Positions 1 through 9,055 are shown, numbered from the stretch's first letter. The stretch: DNA of 64,000 nucleotides from Nocardia sp. alder85J (GCF_020176955.2 NZ_JAIUCZ020000007.1:62001-126000); one strand, 5' to 3'. Notes: generated from the sequence alone by a model not told the origin. Translations and numbers: made by a program.

Positions 1-1
1 C

Positions 2-811
2 AAAGTCGCCTTCATCACCGGCGCGGCGCGCGGGCAGGGCAGAAGTCATGCGGTGCGGCTGGCCGAGGAGGGCGCGGACATCATCGCGCTGGACGTGTGC
101 CGGCAGATCGACACCGTCGAATATGCGACGGCGAATTCGGCCGATCTCGCCGAGACGGTCCGGCTGGTGGAGAAGACCGGTCGCCGGATCATCGCGGCGG
201 AGGCGGATATTCGCGACTACGACGCGGTGAAGCAGGTGGTCGACGCGGGTGTCGCGGAGTTCGGCCGGCTCGACATCGTGCTGGCGAACGCGGGTATCTC
301 GACCATGGCGCCCACGCTCGAGATGAGCGAGGAGGTGTGGACGACGATGATCGATATCAATCTCACCGGGCAGTGGCGCACCGTCAAGGCCGCGGTGCCG
401 CACATCGTCGCGGGCGGTCGCGGCGGCTCGGTCGTGCTGGTCAGTTCGCTGGCGGCGATGGCCACCAACGAGAACATGGCGCACTACAGCGCCGCGAAGA
501 CCGGCCTGATCGGGCTCATGCGGGTGCTCGCGAAAGAGCTCGCGCCGCACAGTATCCGGGTGAACACTGTGCATCCGACCACGGTCGCCACGGATATGAT
601 CCTCAACGACGTGACCTACAAGCTGTTCCGGCCCGATCTGCCGAACCCCACCCGGGCGGATTTCGAGCAGGCGGCGCTCACGCTCAACGCGTTGCCCGTC
701 CCGGCGCTGGAGTCGATCGACATCTCGAACGCGATCCTCTACCTGGTCTCCGACGACGGCCGCTACGTGACGGCCACCCGGCACGTGGTGGATGCCGGCG
801 GGCAGCTCTGA
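2..811 (+). CDS. Mycofactocin-type SDR oxidoreductase, 5' end cut by window
   Basis: A short-chain dehydrogenase/reductase that would oxidise or reduce an alcohol/ketone with a nicotinamide cofactor. The frame is open to the window edge and the visible protein starts inside the Rossmann fold with TGAARGQGRSHA. That GQGRSHA form of the glycine loop is typical of the mycofactocin-coupled SDR family, in which the NAD is tightly bound and re-oxidised by the mycofactocin redox carrier. NAG (NAGIST), the catalytic Ser (VSSLAAM) and YSAAK follow in the normal order, and the C terminus is complete. Only about the first ten residues are missing. A strong palindromic terminator follows. Family confidence is high; the substrate is unknown. 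Confidence 0.93.
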   Translation, partial: KVAFITGAARGQGRSHAVRLAEEGADIIALDVCRQIDTVEYATANSADLAETVRLVEKTGRRIIAAEADIRDYDAVKQVVDAGVAEFGRLDIVLANAGISTMAPTLEMSEEVWTTMIDINLTGQWRTVKAAVPHIVAGGRGGSVVLVSSLAAMATNENMAHYSAAKTGLIGLMRVLAKELAPHSIRVNTVHPTTVATDMILNDVTYKLFRPDLPNPTRADFEQAALTLNALPVPALESIDISNAILYLVSDDGRYVTATRHVVDAGGQL

Positions 812-855
812 AAGCCCTCGGGCGCAACATATTCAGCCACCTGTGCGGATAGCGG

Positions 856-887
856 AGCGGCCCGGTCGTGATCACGACCGGGCCGCT
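856..887. terminator. Bidirectional hairpin terminator
   Basis: A perfect 32-base palindrome with 15-base GC-rich arms around a central AT lies between two convergent genes, 45 bases after one stop codon and 12 bases before the other. There is no clear T tract, as is common in actinobacteria. It would stop transcription from both sides. Confidence 0.8.
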
Positions 888-899
888 TCGATGTTCACC

Positions 900-1391
900 T
901 CAGGCGAGTACTCGATGGGTGCCGAAGCCACGCGCGAAGTAGGTCAGCGGCGGCGTCGGCCGGCTCTCCAGCGCGTGCACCTCCCCCATCAGCACGACGT
1001 GGTCGGCCGCCTCGACGGCCTGCGCCACCCGGCAGGCGAACCAGCCGGGAGCCCCGGCCAGCCGCGGAACCCCGTGCGCGCGTGACCAATCCACGCCCTC
1101 GAACTTGTCCTGTCCCTTGCGCGCGAACCGCCCGGCCAGCTCCGACTGGTCGTGGCCGAGGATGTTCACCCCGAACTCACCGGCGGCCAGCACCAGCGCC
1201 AGCAGGTCCGATCCGCGATCGAGACTGACCAGCAGCGACGGTGGTGACATCGACAGCGAGGCGAAGGCGCTCACGGTCGTACCGTGTGGGCGCTCACCGT
1301 CCATCGCGGTCACCACCGCCACCGGTGTGCACACTGCGGCCATCGCGTCCTTGAAGGCGCCGGCGAGCTGTTCGGCCTCCGGTGCTGTCAT
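900..1391 (-). CDS. Flavin reductase domain protein
   Basis: A 163-residue protein of the HpaC-like flavin reductase family, which reduces FMN or FAD with NAD(P)H and passes the reduced flavin to a partner monooxygenase. The sequence shows the flavin-binding core PVAVVTAMDGERPHGTTVSAF, SMSPPSLLVSLDRGSD and FGVNILGHDQSELAGRFA in the usual order and is full length. The ATG start is preceded by AAAGGAA. It is the last gene of a three-gene leftward operon, 29 bases behind a luciferase-like oxidoreductase, which makes a two-component flavin monooxygenase a reasonable inference. Confidence 0.9.
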   Translation of the reverse strand: MTAPEAEQLAGAFKDAMAAVCTPVAVVTAMDGERPHGTTVSAFASLSMSPPSLLVSLDRGSDLLALVLAAGEFGVNILGHDQSELAGRFARKGQDKFEGVDWSRAHGVPRLAGAPGWFACRVAQAVEAADHVVLMGEVHALESRPTPPLTYFARGFGTHRVLA

Positions 1392-1420
1392 CGCGTTGTT
1401 CCTTTCCCGCGCCCGGTGAT

Positions 1421-2521
1421 TCAGACGGTCGCGGCCTCGCGCACCGGGATGCCCAGCCGGCGCAGCTCCGGCATCACCTTCTCGGCGAACAGCCGCATGC
1501 TGGCCTCGGCCTTGTCGTGATCCATACCGCCACAGGAGAATCCGCAGTTCTGGTCGTAGTCGCCGAACAGGTCGTAGCGCTCCTTGATGCGCGCCACGAT
1601 CTGCTCGGGGGTGCCGGTGAGCTGGGCGGCCCAGTAACCCTCCGCCGCGGCCTCCTTACCGGCCGCGATCATGGCGTCGGCCATCGCGGCGTAGTTCTGG
1701 TAGCCGCTGATGTTGTCGAAATGCCCGGACTTGTCCAGGCCGTAATGCGCCATGGTGAGGCCGAAGTGTACGAAGATCGCCTCCTTCGAGGTGGCCTCGC
1801 ATTCGGCGGCGTCCTCCGAGCAGTACACCGAATCGGAGAGGATCACCCGCGGCGGCTCGTCGTCGTGGTGCTTACGGTAGATCTCGCGGTATTCGGCGAA
1901 ATCGGCGGCGTGCGCCTCGGTCGGGAATTGCGCGAACGACGCAATGGCGGTACCCCGTTCGGCGGCGGTGACCCGGGACTCCGCGGACATCGCGATGCTG
2001 ACCACGTCGCGCGGCGCGATCTTCTGTAGCGGCGCCGGGCGGATCGGCGCGGCGTTCTGCCGGTAGAACTCGCCCCGATGTTCCATCACGCCGCTGTTCA
2101 GCGCCGCGAGGATCATGTCCAGGCTCTCCTCCATGCGGCCGCGGGCCTCCCCCATCGGGATGCCGAAGGTGTCGTATTCGATCTTCGACAGGCCGCGGCC
2201 GACGCCCAGCTGTGCGCGGCCGCCTGAAAGGTTGTCCAGCAGAGCGAGTTTCTCCGCTACCCGCAGCGGATCGTTCCACGGCAGGATCGCGCCGCCGGTG
2301 GTGAGGGTGATCCGCTCGGTCTTCGCGGCCAGGTACGACAGCACGGAGAAATTGTCCGGGCACATCGAGTACGGGCCGTCGAAATGGTGTTCCACACACC
2401 AGATGCCCTCGAAGCCGAGCGGTTCGGCCAGTTCGGCGAGCGCCATTTCGCGACGGTAGAACTCGACGTCGCTCAGTTCCGGCGACTTGCCGGTAAAGAA
2501 CATCTGATAGGTGACCTTCAT
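1421..2521 (-). CDS. LLM class flavin-dependent oxidoreductase
   Basis: A 366-residue bacterial-luciferase-like monooxygenase with a TIM-barrel fold. Visible family features are the N-terminal MFFTGKSPEL strand, the GIWCVEHHF block, TTGGAILPWNDPLRVAEKLA and GRAQLGVGRGLSK (flavin/F420 pocket), and a C-terminal GTPEQIVARIKERY segment. The EHHF motif and length favour the FMN-using group over the shorter F420-dependent reductases. Its ATG has a GAAGGAG site. It sits between an upstream esterase gene (45-base gap) and a flavin reductase gene, so it probably receives reduced FMN from the latter. The substrate cannot be read from the sequence. Confidence 0.92.
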   Translation of the reverse strand: MKVTYQMFFTGKSPELSDVEFYRREMALAELAEPLGFEGIWCVEHHFDGPYSMCPDNFSVLSYLAAKTERITLTTGGAILPWNDPLRVAEKLALLDNLSGGRAQLGVGRGLSKIEYDTFGIPMGEARGRMEESLDMILAALNSGVMEHRGEFYRQNAAPIRPAPLQKIAPRDVVSIAMSAESRVTAAERGTAIASFAQFPTEAHAADFAEYREIYRKHHDDEPPRVILSDSVYCSEDAAECEATSKEAIFVHFGLTMAHYGLDKSGHFDNISGYQNYAAMADAMIAAGKEAAAEGYWAAQLTGTPEQIVARIKERYDLFGDYDQNCGFSCGGMDHDKAEASMRLFAEKVMPELRRLGIPVREAATV

Positions 2522-2566
2522 CGGTGACTCCTTCGAAAAAATGATGATGTCGGGCAGCGGCGGCGC

Positions 2567-3463
2567 TCAGCCGGCGACGTGCTGCTTCAGGAATGCGCCC
2601 GCCTCGCCGAGGGCCTGCGCGCCCTCGGGGAGGATCGAGGCGAACAGCGTCCACACGTGGCACATGTCGTCGTAGACCGACACGGACGCGGTGCCGCCGG
2701 TCGCGCGGACCGCCTCGGCGAACCGGCGGGAATCGTCGAGCAGCACCTCGGCCGAGCCGACCATCGCCAGCACCGGCGGCAGGCCGGTGAGCTCGGCGAA
2801 CAACGGCGACGCCAGCGGATCGCGCTCGTCGTGGCCCTGCAGGTAGGCCGCGCCGAGATCGCGGATCGAGGCATCCGAGACCGCGATGTCGGTGTCCGCG
2901 TTGGTGGCGATGGTGTCGCCGCTGCGGGAGAAGTCGAGCAGCGGCGAGATCAGCACCGCGGCCGCGGGCAGCGCCACACCGGCGTCGCGCAGCGAGACCA
3001 GGGTGGCGACGGTGAGGCCGCCACCGGCGGAATCGCCGCCGAAGGCCACCTTGCCCGCGCCGTACTGCGCGAGCACCGCGCGGGTGAGCACGACCGCGTC
3101 GTCCACCGCGGCCGGGAACTTGTGCTCCGGCGCCCGACGGTAGTCCGGCAGGATCACGGTCAGCCCCGACGCCCGCGACAGGCCGTGGCCCATCTCGCTG
3201 AACGCCGCGGCGCTGCCCAGGACATAGCCGCCGCCATGGAACCAGACCAGCACCCGGGAGGTCGAGGCGCCTGCCGCGGTGACGGTGACGACCGGCACCC
3301 CGCCGAGTTCACCAGTGGTGACCTCGGCGTCGTCGGGCAGCGGGAACTGCGTGAGCAGTGCGTCGTAGCTCGCCCGCAGGTCCTCGATCGACGCGTCGGT
3401 CGCGTCCGGGAACCCGTCGATGTACATCTTCTCCACCTGGGCCAGCAACTCGGTACGTGCCAT
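2567..3463 (-). CDS. HSL-family alpha/beta hydrolase (esterase)
   Basis: A 298-residue esterase of the hormone-sensitive-lipase group. It has the oxyanion-hole motif HGGGY, the nucleophile elbow GDSAGGG, and a downstream Asp and His (CHVW) in the expected places. The chosen ATG (MARTELLAQVEK) has GGTGGAG about 7 bases upstream; a longer frame to 3574 would add 37 unconserved residues across the promoter region. It is the first gene of a leftward operon with a luciferase-like oxidoreductase and a flavin reductase. A Baeyer-Villiger monooxygenase lies in the divergent operon, so hydrolysing the ester that enzyme makes is a plausible role. That link is an inference. Confidence 0.92.
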   Translation of the reverse strand: MARTELLAQVEKMYIDGFPDATDASIEDLRASYDALLTQFPLPDDAEVTTGELGGVPVVTVTAAGASTSRVLVWFHGGGYVLGSAAAFSEMGHGLSRASGLTVILPDYRRAPEHKFPAAVDDAVVLTRAVLAQYGAGKVAFGGDSAGGGLTVATLVSLRDAGVALPAAAVLISPLLDFSRSGDTIATNADTDIAVSDASIRDLGAAYLQGHDERDPLASPLFAELTGLPPVLAMVGSAEVLLDDSRRFAEAVRATGGTASVSVYDDMCHVWTLFASILPEGAQALGEAGAFLKQHVAG

Positions 3464-3930
3464 CGGGAATCTCCACCTATCTCTTCGGACCGTCACCCCC
3501 ACCGATCGCTCCTGTGACGACGGTAACACAATTAGGATTAACTTTTGAAGACTATTCCCTGGTTTTTCTCCCAACTACAGCAGATCAAGGTAGATTCGTC
3601 GCTCACAGCAGGGTGGGACGCTCACAGTGGCGGCGCCAGGGGTTCGTCCGCACGAGAACCGCAGGCGGCCACCGACGGTGGCCGGCGAACCGCGAGGCAA
3701 CCCCGCCGGTGAGGGCCTCGGAAATCCGGCCGCACGGACCGGGAGCGCGCGGGCGGCGCCCGCGCCACCCACCCGAAACCTACCGCAACCAGACCACATT
3801 GTCACAAGAACGAGAACTAACAATTAAAAGAAACTGCCAGCTCATGATGTCATTGACAGCCATATGACTCATAGTTAATGTTAACTCACGGCCTGCATCG
3901 GCCGACTTCCAGCAAGCGACGGGACGGATC
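3464..3930. other. Divergent promoter region, 467 bases, no gene
   Basis: This gap separates the esterase operon from the acyl-CoA dehydrogenase operon. It is much more AT-rich than its surroundings at both ends (about 3520-3560 and 3795-3890), with a GC-rich middle that shows no convincing reading frame. TTAACT at 3538-3543 and CTAACAATT near 3817 resemble parts of the palindrome at 3873-3886. Confidence 0.7.
3873..3886. promoter_or_regulatory. Palindromic operator candidate AGTTAATGTTAACT
   Basis: A perfect inverted repeat, AGTTAA-TG-TTAACT, 44 bases before the acyl-CoA dehydrogenase start. Related copies lie at 10719-10732 (12 of 14 bases) and 13527-13540 (11 of 14 on the other strand), all in promoter regions of this cluster. 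The two tandem TetR regulators downstream are the obvious candidates to bind it; this is inferred. Confidence 0.5.
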
Positions 3931-5091
3931 ATGCGACGCGACCTCTTCGAGCCGGAGCACGAGGCCTTCCGCGCCTCCTTCCGCGCCTTCCTGGAGGCCG
4001 AGTTCGTGCCCCATCTCGCCGCCTGGGCCGCCGCCGGCCTGGTTCCGCGCGAAATGTTCGCCAAGGCAGGCGATCTCGGCTTCACCGGAATGCAGACGCC
4101 GGAGGAGTACGGCGGTGGCGGTGCGGGCGATTTCCGCTTCAACGTGGTGATCAGCGAGGAGATCGCGGCCGCGCACCTGGGCGGCGCCGGCACCGGGCTC
4201 GGCGCGCACAACGACCTGGTGCTGCCCTACCTGGAGGACCTCACCGACACGGAGCAGAAGCGGCGCTGGTTGCCCGGCGCGGCCACCGGGCGGCTGATCG
4301 CCGCGGTCGCGATGACCGAACCGGGCACCGGCTCGGACCTCTCCGCGATCGCCACCAGCGCGGTGCCCACCCGCGTCGACGGCCGCGACGGTTACCTGGT
4401 CAACGGCCAGAAGACGTTCATCTCCAACGGCATCAACGCCGACCTGGTGGTCACCGTGGTCCGCACCGACCCCGCCGACCGGCATCGGGGGCTGTCGCTG
4501 CTGGTGGTGGAGCGCGGGATGTCCGGATTCGAGCGCGGCCGCAATCTGGACAAACTCGGGCAGCACGCCCAGGACACCGCCGAACTGTTCTTCGACGACG
4601 TCTTCGTGCCGGTCGCCAACAGATTGGGCGCCGAGGGCGAGGGATTCGCACTGCTGCAACGCAACCTGCCGCAGGAGCGGCTGGCGATCGCGGTGCACGC
4701 CACGTCCTGCACCCGCGCCGTCCTCGACCTGACACTCGAATATGTGTGCGGCCGCAAGGCTTTCGGCAAACCCATCGGCAGTTTCCAGGCGACGCGCTTC
4801 GCCCTCGCCGAACTCGCCACCGAACTCGATCTGGCGCAGTGCTTCGTCGACACCTGCGTGCTCGCCCACAACGCGGGCCGGCTGTCCGCGGTCGACGCGG
4901 CGAAGGCCAAGTGGTGGTGCACCGAACTCCAGGGCCGGGCCGCGGATCGCTGCCTGCAACTGCACGGCGGCTACGGCTACATGGCCGAGCAGCCGATCGC
5001 CCGCGCCTACGCCGACGCTCGGGTCACCCGCATCTACGGCGGGACCACCGAGATCATGAAAGAGATCGTCGGCCGCAGCCTCGGTCTGTGA
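3931..5091 (+). CDS. Acyl-CoA dehydrogenase
   Basis: A 386-residue FAD-dependent acyl-CoA dehydrogenase that would introduce an alpha-beta double bond into an acyl-CoA. The family signatures are clear: AMTEPGTGSDLSAI in the middle domain, GRKAFGKPIGSFQ, LHGGYGYMAEQPIARAY and RIYGGTTEIMKEIVGR at the C terminus. The length is standard. It is the first gene of a rightward operon and is followed after 20 bases by a luciferase-like oxidoreductase. A perfect palindrome 44 bases upstream may control it. With the CoA ligase at 9.1-10.7 kb it suggests that the pathway includes a CoA-thioester stage. Confidence 0.95.
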   Translation: MRRDLFEPEHEAFRASFRAFLEAEFVPHLAAWAAAGLVPREMFAKAGDLGFTGMQTPEEYGGGGAGDFRFNVVISEEIAAAHLGGAGTGLGAHNDLVLPYLEDLTDTEQKRRWLPGAATGRLIAAVAMTEPGTGSDLSAIATSAVPTRVDGRDGYLVNGQKTFISNGINADLVVTVVRTDPADRHRGLSLLVVERGMSGFERGRNLDKLGQHAQDTAELFFDDVFVPVANRLGAEGEGFALLQRNLPQERLAIAVHATSCTRAVLDLTLEYVCGRKAFGKPIGSFQATRFALAELATELDLAQCFVDTCVLAHNAGRLSAVDAAKAKWWCTELQGRAADRCLQLHGGYGYMAEQPIARAYADARVTRIYGGTTEIMKEIVGRSLGL

Positions 5092-5111
5092 GCCGAAAGG
5101 AGTAGCGATAC

Positions 5112-6164
5112 ATGCGAATTGGTACAGTGCTCGGTCTCGGGCGGTCGATGGCGGCGGTGGCCGCCGAGATCGCCGCGTGGGAGCGCGAGGGACTGGCGTC
5201 GGTCACCATCGGTGAGGCGTACACCTTCGACGCGGTCACCCAGCTGGCGTTCCTGGCGGCGCGGACCGAAACGGTCGAGATCGCCACCGGCGTACTGCCG
5301 CTGGACACCCGCACCCCGACCCTGCTGGCGATGACCGCGGCCGGGCTGGACTACGTCAGCGCGGGCCGGGCCCGGCTGGGTCTCGGCTCGTCGGGCCCGC
5401 AGGTGGTCGAGGGCTTCCACGGCTTACCGTTCGGCGGCGTACTCGGCCGCACCCGCGAGACGATCGACATCTGCCGGTCGGTCTGGCACCGGGACACTCT
5501 GCGGCACAACGGCCGTCACTATCAGGTGCCGCTGCCCGCCGAACTCGGGACCGGGCTGGGCAAGCCGCTCAAGCTCATCAATCATCCCGTCCGGCCGAAT
5601 ATTCCGATCTCGGTGGCCGCGCTCGGCCCGCGCATGGTGGAGCTGACCGCCGAGCTCGCCGAGGGCTGGGAGCCCATCTTCTTCTATCCCGAGAAGGCCG
5701 AGCAGGTGTGGGGCGAGGCGCTCGCCGCCGGTCGTGCCAAGCGCTCGGAAACCCTTCCGCCGCTGGAGATCATCGCGCGTGCCCCACTGGCGGTCACCGA
5801 CGGTGATCCGGCGCCGCTGCTCGACGCGGCCCGGCCGCAGCTGGCGCTGTACATCGGCGGGATGGGGTCGCGGGAGCAGAACTTCTACAACCGGCTGGCC
5901 ACCGCCTACGGATTCGGCGCCGAGGCCGCCGTGGTGCAGGACCACTTCCTGTCCGGCCGGATCGCCGAGGCGGCCGCGGCCGTCCCGGAGGAGCTGGTGC
6001 GGGCCACCTCGCTGATCGGCAGCCCCACGCACATCCGTGAACGTCTCGCCGTCTTGCGCTCGGCGGGAGTGACATTGGTGAACGTGACACCGATGGCCAC
6101 GGATCCGGCCGAACGTCTCGACGCCGTGCGGACGGTCGTCGCGCTGAGCAAGGAGATCTCGTGA
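5112..6164 (+). CDS. LLM class F420-dependent oxidoreductase
   Basis: A 350-residue luciferase-like protein of the F420-dependent type. It begins with GTVLGLGRSMAAVAAEIAAW and shows EIATGVLPLDTRTPTLLAM, RARLGLGSSGPQVVEGFHG and the helical IGSPTHIRERLAVL tail typical of this group. An AAAGGAG site precedes the ATG. It lies 20 bases after the acyl-CoA dehydrogenase and its stop overlaps the GTG start of the next gene by four bases, so the three are probably translated from one message. The reaction is unknown; many relatives reduce or oxidise alcohol/ketone or enone groups. Confidence 0.92.
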   Translation: MRIGTVLGLGRSMAAVAAEIAAWEREGLASVTIGEAYTFDAVTQLAFLAARTETVEIATGVLPLDTRTPTLLAMTAAGLDYVSAGRARLGLGSSGPQVVEGFHGLPFGGVLGRTRETIDICRSVWHRDTLRHNGRHYQVPLPAELGTGLGKPLKLINHPVRPNIPISVAALGPRMVELTAELAEGWEPIFFYPEKAEQVWGEALAAGRAKRSETLPPLEIIARAPLAVTDGDPAPLLDAARPQLALYIGGMGSREQNFYNRLATAYGFGAEAAVVQDHFLSGRIAEAAAAVPEELVRATSLIGSPTHIRERLAVLRSAGVTLVNVTPMATDPAERLDAVRTVVALSKEIS

Positions 6165-8077
6165 GCCAGGCCCTGGAACCCGGAATCGCCCTAGATCCGG
6201 CCGAGCTGCGGCAGGCGATGGACGTCGCCAACGTGCCGTGCCTGCTGGCCGTGCTGTATCAACTCACCGGTGAGCGGCGCTGGCTGAACGAGCCCTACCG
6301 GGTCACCCCGACGGCGGGATTCGAGGATCTCGACGACGGCGGCCTGTCGGCCGAGCGGGTCGCCAAGGTGCGCGACGCCGCGTATGCCGCGGTGATCGCT
6401 TGGGCCGCAGGCACTCCCGCGGTCCACCCGCAGCCCTCCGACGCCGAACTGGCCGAGCTGATGACGGCGGTGATGGGCGAGCCGATCTCCGGGAGGTACG
6501 CGCCACTGGCGGCGGAACAGCTCGGCTTCAGTCCGTTCGTCCCCGACGACGTGTCCGGTGAGTCGGTGGCGCATTCGGTGATCGTGGTCGGCGCCGGCTT
6601 CTCCGGGCTCGCCGCCGCGGTCCACCTGAAGCAGACCGGTATTCCCTTCCGGGTGCTGGAGCGCAATCCGCACGTGGGCGGTACCTGGTTCGAGAACCGT
6701 TATCCCGGTGCGCGGGTGGATATTCCGAGCAACCTGTACTCGTACTCGTTCTTCCCGCGCGACTGGAGCGAGAATTTCGCCCGCCGGGACGAGATCGCGG
6801 GCTATATCGACGATGTGGTGGGTCATTTCGAGCTCGCACCGCACATCGAACTCGGGGTCGCGGTGGAGAGCGCCCAGTGGGACGCGGGCGCGGGTGAGTG
6901 GGTGCTCACGGTGCACGATGCCGCGGGCACCCGGACTCTGCGCGCGACGGTGCTGATCACCGCCGCCGGGCTGCACAGCACGCCCAACGTCCCGGATTTT
7001 CCCGGCCTGTCCGAATTCGGCGGTGCGGTGGTGCATTCCGCGCGCTGGCCCGCGGACGCCGACATCCGCGGGAAGAAGGTCGCGGTGGTCGGCGCCGGGG
7101 CCAGCGCCATGCAGCTGGTGTGCGCGATCGCCGACGACGCCGAACATCTGACCGTCGTGCAGCGCGAGCCGCACTGGATCGCACCGAACGAGCACTACTT
7201 CCAGCCTCAGCCCGCGATCCGGCATCAGTTGTTCCGGCAGGTGCCGTTCTACCGGTCCTGGTTCCGGTTCCGCCTCTACTGGCTGTACACCGAACGCACC
7301 TATGCCGCACTGCGAGTGGACCCGAAGGCGGCGGCGAAGGGCAAGCAGGTCAGCTCCCTCAACGACGCGTTCCGCCGCTACTTCACCGGCTATCTGCGCG
7401 GGCAGCTGGCCGGCCGGGACGACCTGATCGAGAAGACCACGCCGTCCTATCCCCCGTTCGGCAAACGCCTGCTGCTGGACAACGGCTGGTACGCCACCCT
7501 GCGCCGCCGGGATGTCGACCTGGTCACCGACGGCATCGACCACCTCACCGAACGGTCGCTGGTGACCGCGAACGGCGAAGTGCACGAGGTGGATACGCTG
7601 ATCCTCTGCACCGGGTTCCAGCAACAACGGTTCCTGTTCCCGATGCACATCCGCGGCAACGCGGGCGTGGATCTGCGCGAATCGTGGGGCGACGACAACG
7701 GCCGCGCATACCTCGGCATCACCACCCCCGGCTTCCCCAACCTGTTCTTCCTCTACGGGCCGAACACCAATCCACCGGGCGGCAGCTATCTGGTGACCGC
7801 CGAGGCACAGGTGCGCTACGTGGTCGAGCTGCTGACCCGGATGGTCCGGGCCGACGTGGCCGCCGTCGAATGCAAACCGGAACCCTACGAGCGGTACAAC
7901 CGCGAGCTGGACGACGCCAACGCGGCGATGGTCTACGCGGTCGACGGCGTCCACAACTACTACCGCAATACCTCCGGCCGGGTCGTCACCAATTCGCCCT
8001 GGTCGGTCCCCGACTACTTCGCCCGCACCTCGCAGCCGGATCTGTCGGATTTCCACATCACCCACCGCGCGCAGTGA
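6161..8077 (+). CDS. Type I Baeyer-Villiger monooxygenase, HAPMO-like
   Basis: A 638-residue FAD- and NADPH-dependent monooxygenase expected to turn a ketone into an ester or lactone. It has GAGFSGLAAAVHLKQTG (FAD site, about residue 143), the exact Baeyer-Villiger fingerprint FxGxxxHxxxWP as FGGAVVHSARWP, and a second Rossmann motif VVGAGASAMQLV. The roughly 135-residue N-terminal extension and the total length match 4-hydroxyacetophenone monooxygenase, which carries such an extension. The GTG start overlaps the preceding stop (GTGA). An esterase in the divergent operon could hydrolyse the product. The type is well supported; a 4-hydroxyacetophenone-like aryl ketone substrate is only a suggestion. 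Confidence 0.92.
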   Translation: MSQALEPGIALDPAELRQAMDVANVPCLLAVLYQLTGERRWLNEPYRVTPTAGFEDLDDGGLSAERVAKVRDAAYAAVIAWAAGTPAVHPQPSDAELAELMTAVMGEPISGRYAPLAAEQLGFSPFVPDDVSGESVAHSVIVVGAGFSGLAAAVHLKQTGIPFRVLERNPHVGGTWFENRYPGARVDIPSNLYSYSFFPRDWSENFARRDEIAGYIDDVVGHFELAPHIELGVAVESAQWDAGAGEWVLTVHDAAGTRTLRATVLITAAGLHSTPNVPDFPGLSEFGGAVVHSARWPADADIRGKKVAVVGAGASAMQLVCAIADDAEHLTVVQREPHWIAPNEHYFQPQPAIRHQLFRQVPFYRSWFRFRLYWLYTERTYAALRVDPKAAAKGKQVSSLNDAFRRYFTGYLRGQLAGRDDLIEKTTPSYPPFGKRLLLDNGWYATLRRRDVDLVTDGIDHLTERSLVTANGEVHEVDTLILCTGFQQQRFLFPMHIRGNAGVDLRESWGDDNGRAYLGITTPGFPNLFFLYGPNTNPPGGSYLVTAEAQVRYVVELLTRMVRADVAAVECKPEPYERYNRELDDANAAMVYAVDGVHNYYRNTSGRVVTNSPWSVPDYFARTSQPDLSDFHITHRAQ

Positions 8078-8102
8078 CGCGCGCTCATCCCGAGGACACC
8101 AC

Positions 8103-8933
8103 ATGGGACGGCTGAACGACAAGATCGCGATAGTCACCGGAGCCACAATCGTGGATCCGGGCGGCCTCAACATCGGCGGCGCCACCGCCGCCGAATTCGC
8201 CGCCGAGGGCGCGCGTGTCGTGCTGGCGGACATCAACATCCAAGGCGCACGAGCACTCGCCGATCTGCTGAACGACAAGTACGGTCCGGACACGGCGCTC
8301 GCGATCCACACGGATCTGCGCTCCGAGGACGAGATCCGGGCGCTGATCGACACCGCGGTCCGAACCTACGGCGGGCTGCACCTGCTGATGAACATCGCGG
8401 GCATCTTCCCCGGCGACGACGGCGACGTGGCGACCATGCCGATCGAAGCCTGGGACAACGTGATGGCGGTGAACCTCCGCAGCGCGATGCTCACCACCAA
8501 ACACGCACTGCCGCACCTGCGCCCGGTAGGCGGTTCGATCGTGAACACCGCCTCCACCCACGCCTTCGCCGGTGACACCAGCCTAACCGGCTACGGCGCC
8601 ACCAAGGCCGCCCTGATCGCCCTCACCAAGTACACCGCCACCCAGTACGGCCGGGAAGGCGTGCGCTGCAACGCCATCTGCCCCGGCACCACCCGCACCC
8701 CACCGGCCCAGCAACTTCCGGCGGTGATCACCGACATCTACCGCCGCCACACCCCCGCCCCCGATCTCAACGGCCCCACCGAACTGGCGAAGGTCTACGC
8801 CTTCCTCGCCTCGGACGACTCCCGCGGCATCAACGGCGAGGCCATCCGCGTCGACGGCGGCCTACTCGCCCACCAGCCCTTCGTCCCCGACATGGAGGCC
8901 CTGGGCGCCGCCACCGCCACGTCCCAAGGCTGA
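8103..8933 (+). CDS. SDR family oxidoreductase
   Basis: A 276-residue classical short-chain dehydrogenase. It has the cofactor loop, NIAGIF, the catalytic Ser region NTASTHAF, and YGATK. The glycine loop is unusual: after TGATIVDPGG comes LNIGGA, so there is an insertion between the first Gly and the usual GIG, seen in a minority of the family. An AHQPFVPDMEAL tail extends the C terminus. GAGGA precedes the ATG and the gene starts 25 bases after the Baeyer-Villiger gene, so it is probably the last gene of that operon. Two hairpins follow it. The substrate is unknown. Confidence 0.92.
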   Translation: MGRLNDKIAIVTGATIVDPGGLNIGGATAAEFAAEGARVVLADINIQGARALADLLNDKYGPDTALAIHTDLRSEDEIRALIDTAVRTYGGLHLLMNIAGIFPGDDGDVATMPIEAWDNVMAVNLRSAMLTTKHALPHLRPVGGSIVNTASTHAFAGDTSLTGYGATKAALIALTKYTATQYGREGVRCNAICPGTTRTPPAQQLPAVITDIYRRHTPAPDLNGPTELAKVYAFLASDDSRGINGEAIRVDGGLLAHQPFVPDMEALGAATATSQG

Positions 8934-8947
8934 CCCGCTCCAGACCA

Positions 8948-8985
8948 CCGAGTCCCCGCCCCGGCCTTCCGGAGCGGGGACTCGG
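8948..8985. terminator. Hairpin terminator
   Basis: Twelve-base perfect arms (CCGAGTCCCCGC and its complement) with a 14-base loop start 15 bases after the SDR stop codon. This fits a factor-independent-like stop for the rightward operon; no T tract follows. Confidence 0.65.
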
Positions 8986-9055
8986 CCGTGCGGGGTGGCC
9001 GCGGACCTGCTCTGTCCGAGGCCGACCGCGATCAGATATCGCGATCGGATATGCC

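Noticed and set aside
6191..8353. A 720-codon open frame on the minus strand
   Set aside because: It is the antisense shadow of the Baeyer-Villiger gene in GC-rich DNA. It has no domain, and the forward gene has all its family motifs.
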